From Candidatus Gastranaerophilales bacterium (GTDB taxonomy: Bacteria; Cyanobacteriota; Vampirovibrionia; Gastranaerophilales; Gastranaerophilaceae), in assembly GCA_944323195.1 (NCBI GenBank), contig CALURR010000012.1:1-32349 (forward strand): 32,349 nt of DNA, written 5' to 3'. The translations under genes and the position numbers were made by a program. The notes beneath the pieces are model-generated. The model was not told where the DNA came from. It searched no databases and saw only the letters and a list, made by a program, of their open reading frames with translations. Positions 32,342 to 32,349 of this stretch are shown here, piece by piece. Position 1 is the stretch's first letter. The number at the start of each line of letters is the position of its first letter.

Positions 32342-32349
32342 ATTTTCAA

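Overview
The window is a strongly AT-rich stretch of bacterial chromosome with short operons that switch strand often. A diderm (Gram-negative type) envelope is suggested by an MCE/MlaD-type lipid-transport protein, a complete dTDP-rhamnose operon with a GT8 glycosyltransferase of the LPS-glycosyltransferase type, and ManC. A flagellar cap protein (FliD) and a FliA/WhiG-type sigma factor point to motility. EF-hand proteins, poly-Lys tails and the overall style resemble gut Melainabacteria/Vampirovibrionia (Gastranaerophilales), but there is no rRNA or other decisive marker here, so this placement is an inference. No transposase, integrase, tRNA, rRNA or CRISPR array was seen; the region looks like ordinary chromosome with some lineage-specific genes.

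Layout. 1-1887: T-rich leader, then an ArsR-type regulator whose stop lies one base before manC. 1889-3873 (minus): a protein of sixteen exact 20-residue solenoid repeats and an EF-hand protein upstream of it. 3918-5773: divergent EamA exporter and MCE protein. 5754-7151: divergent HMGL-type aldolase and a cupin. 7195-9366 (plus): secreted small protein, OadG-like subunit, ArsB/NhaD-type carrier and a 46-residue membrane protein, closed by a perfect terminator. 9438-10235 (minus): a second EF-hand protein. 10381-14547: GT8, rmlC, rmlB, rmlD, rmlA. 14621-15184: an exported Cys/His-rich protein. 15220-18871: HAD phosphatase, fliD, rlmN. 19005-19581: rpmI-rplT. 19648-23952: ribbon-helix-helix protein, zinc-ribbon protein and dnaE. 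24017-29327 (minus): sigma factor, malQ, metallophosphoesterase, MBL hydrolase and TPR protein as a likely operon. 29416-32134: divergent MFS exporter and aminotransferase. 32183-32349: a possible small RNA ending in a terminator.

How it works together. ManC and RmlA-D supply GDP-mannose and dTDP-L-rhamnose for surface glycans, GT8 probably uses one of the sugars, and the MCE protein serves lipid traffic to the outer membrane. The OadG/NhaD-like set is probably a sodium- or anion-linked membrane module.

The most striking signal is regulatory. About nine genes, including dnaE and rlmN, have a -10 element ending only 6-7 nt before the start codon and no Shine-Dalgarno sequence, which suggests frequent leaderless transcripts. 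Other points of interest are palindromic operator candidates inside the promoters of the arsR-manC unit and the Cys/His-rich gene, a long inverted repeat over the start codon of the repeat-protein gene, and an orphan OadG next to an antiporter-type carrier.
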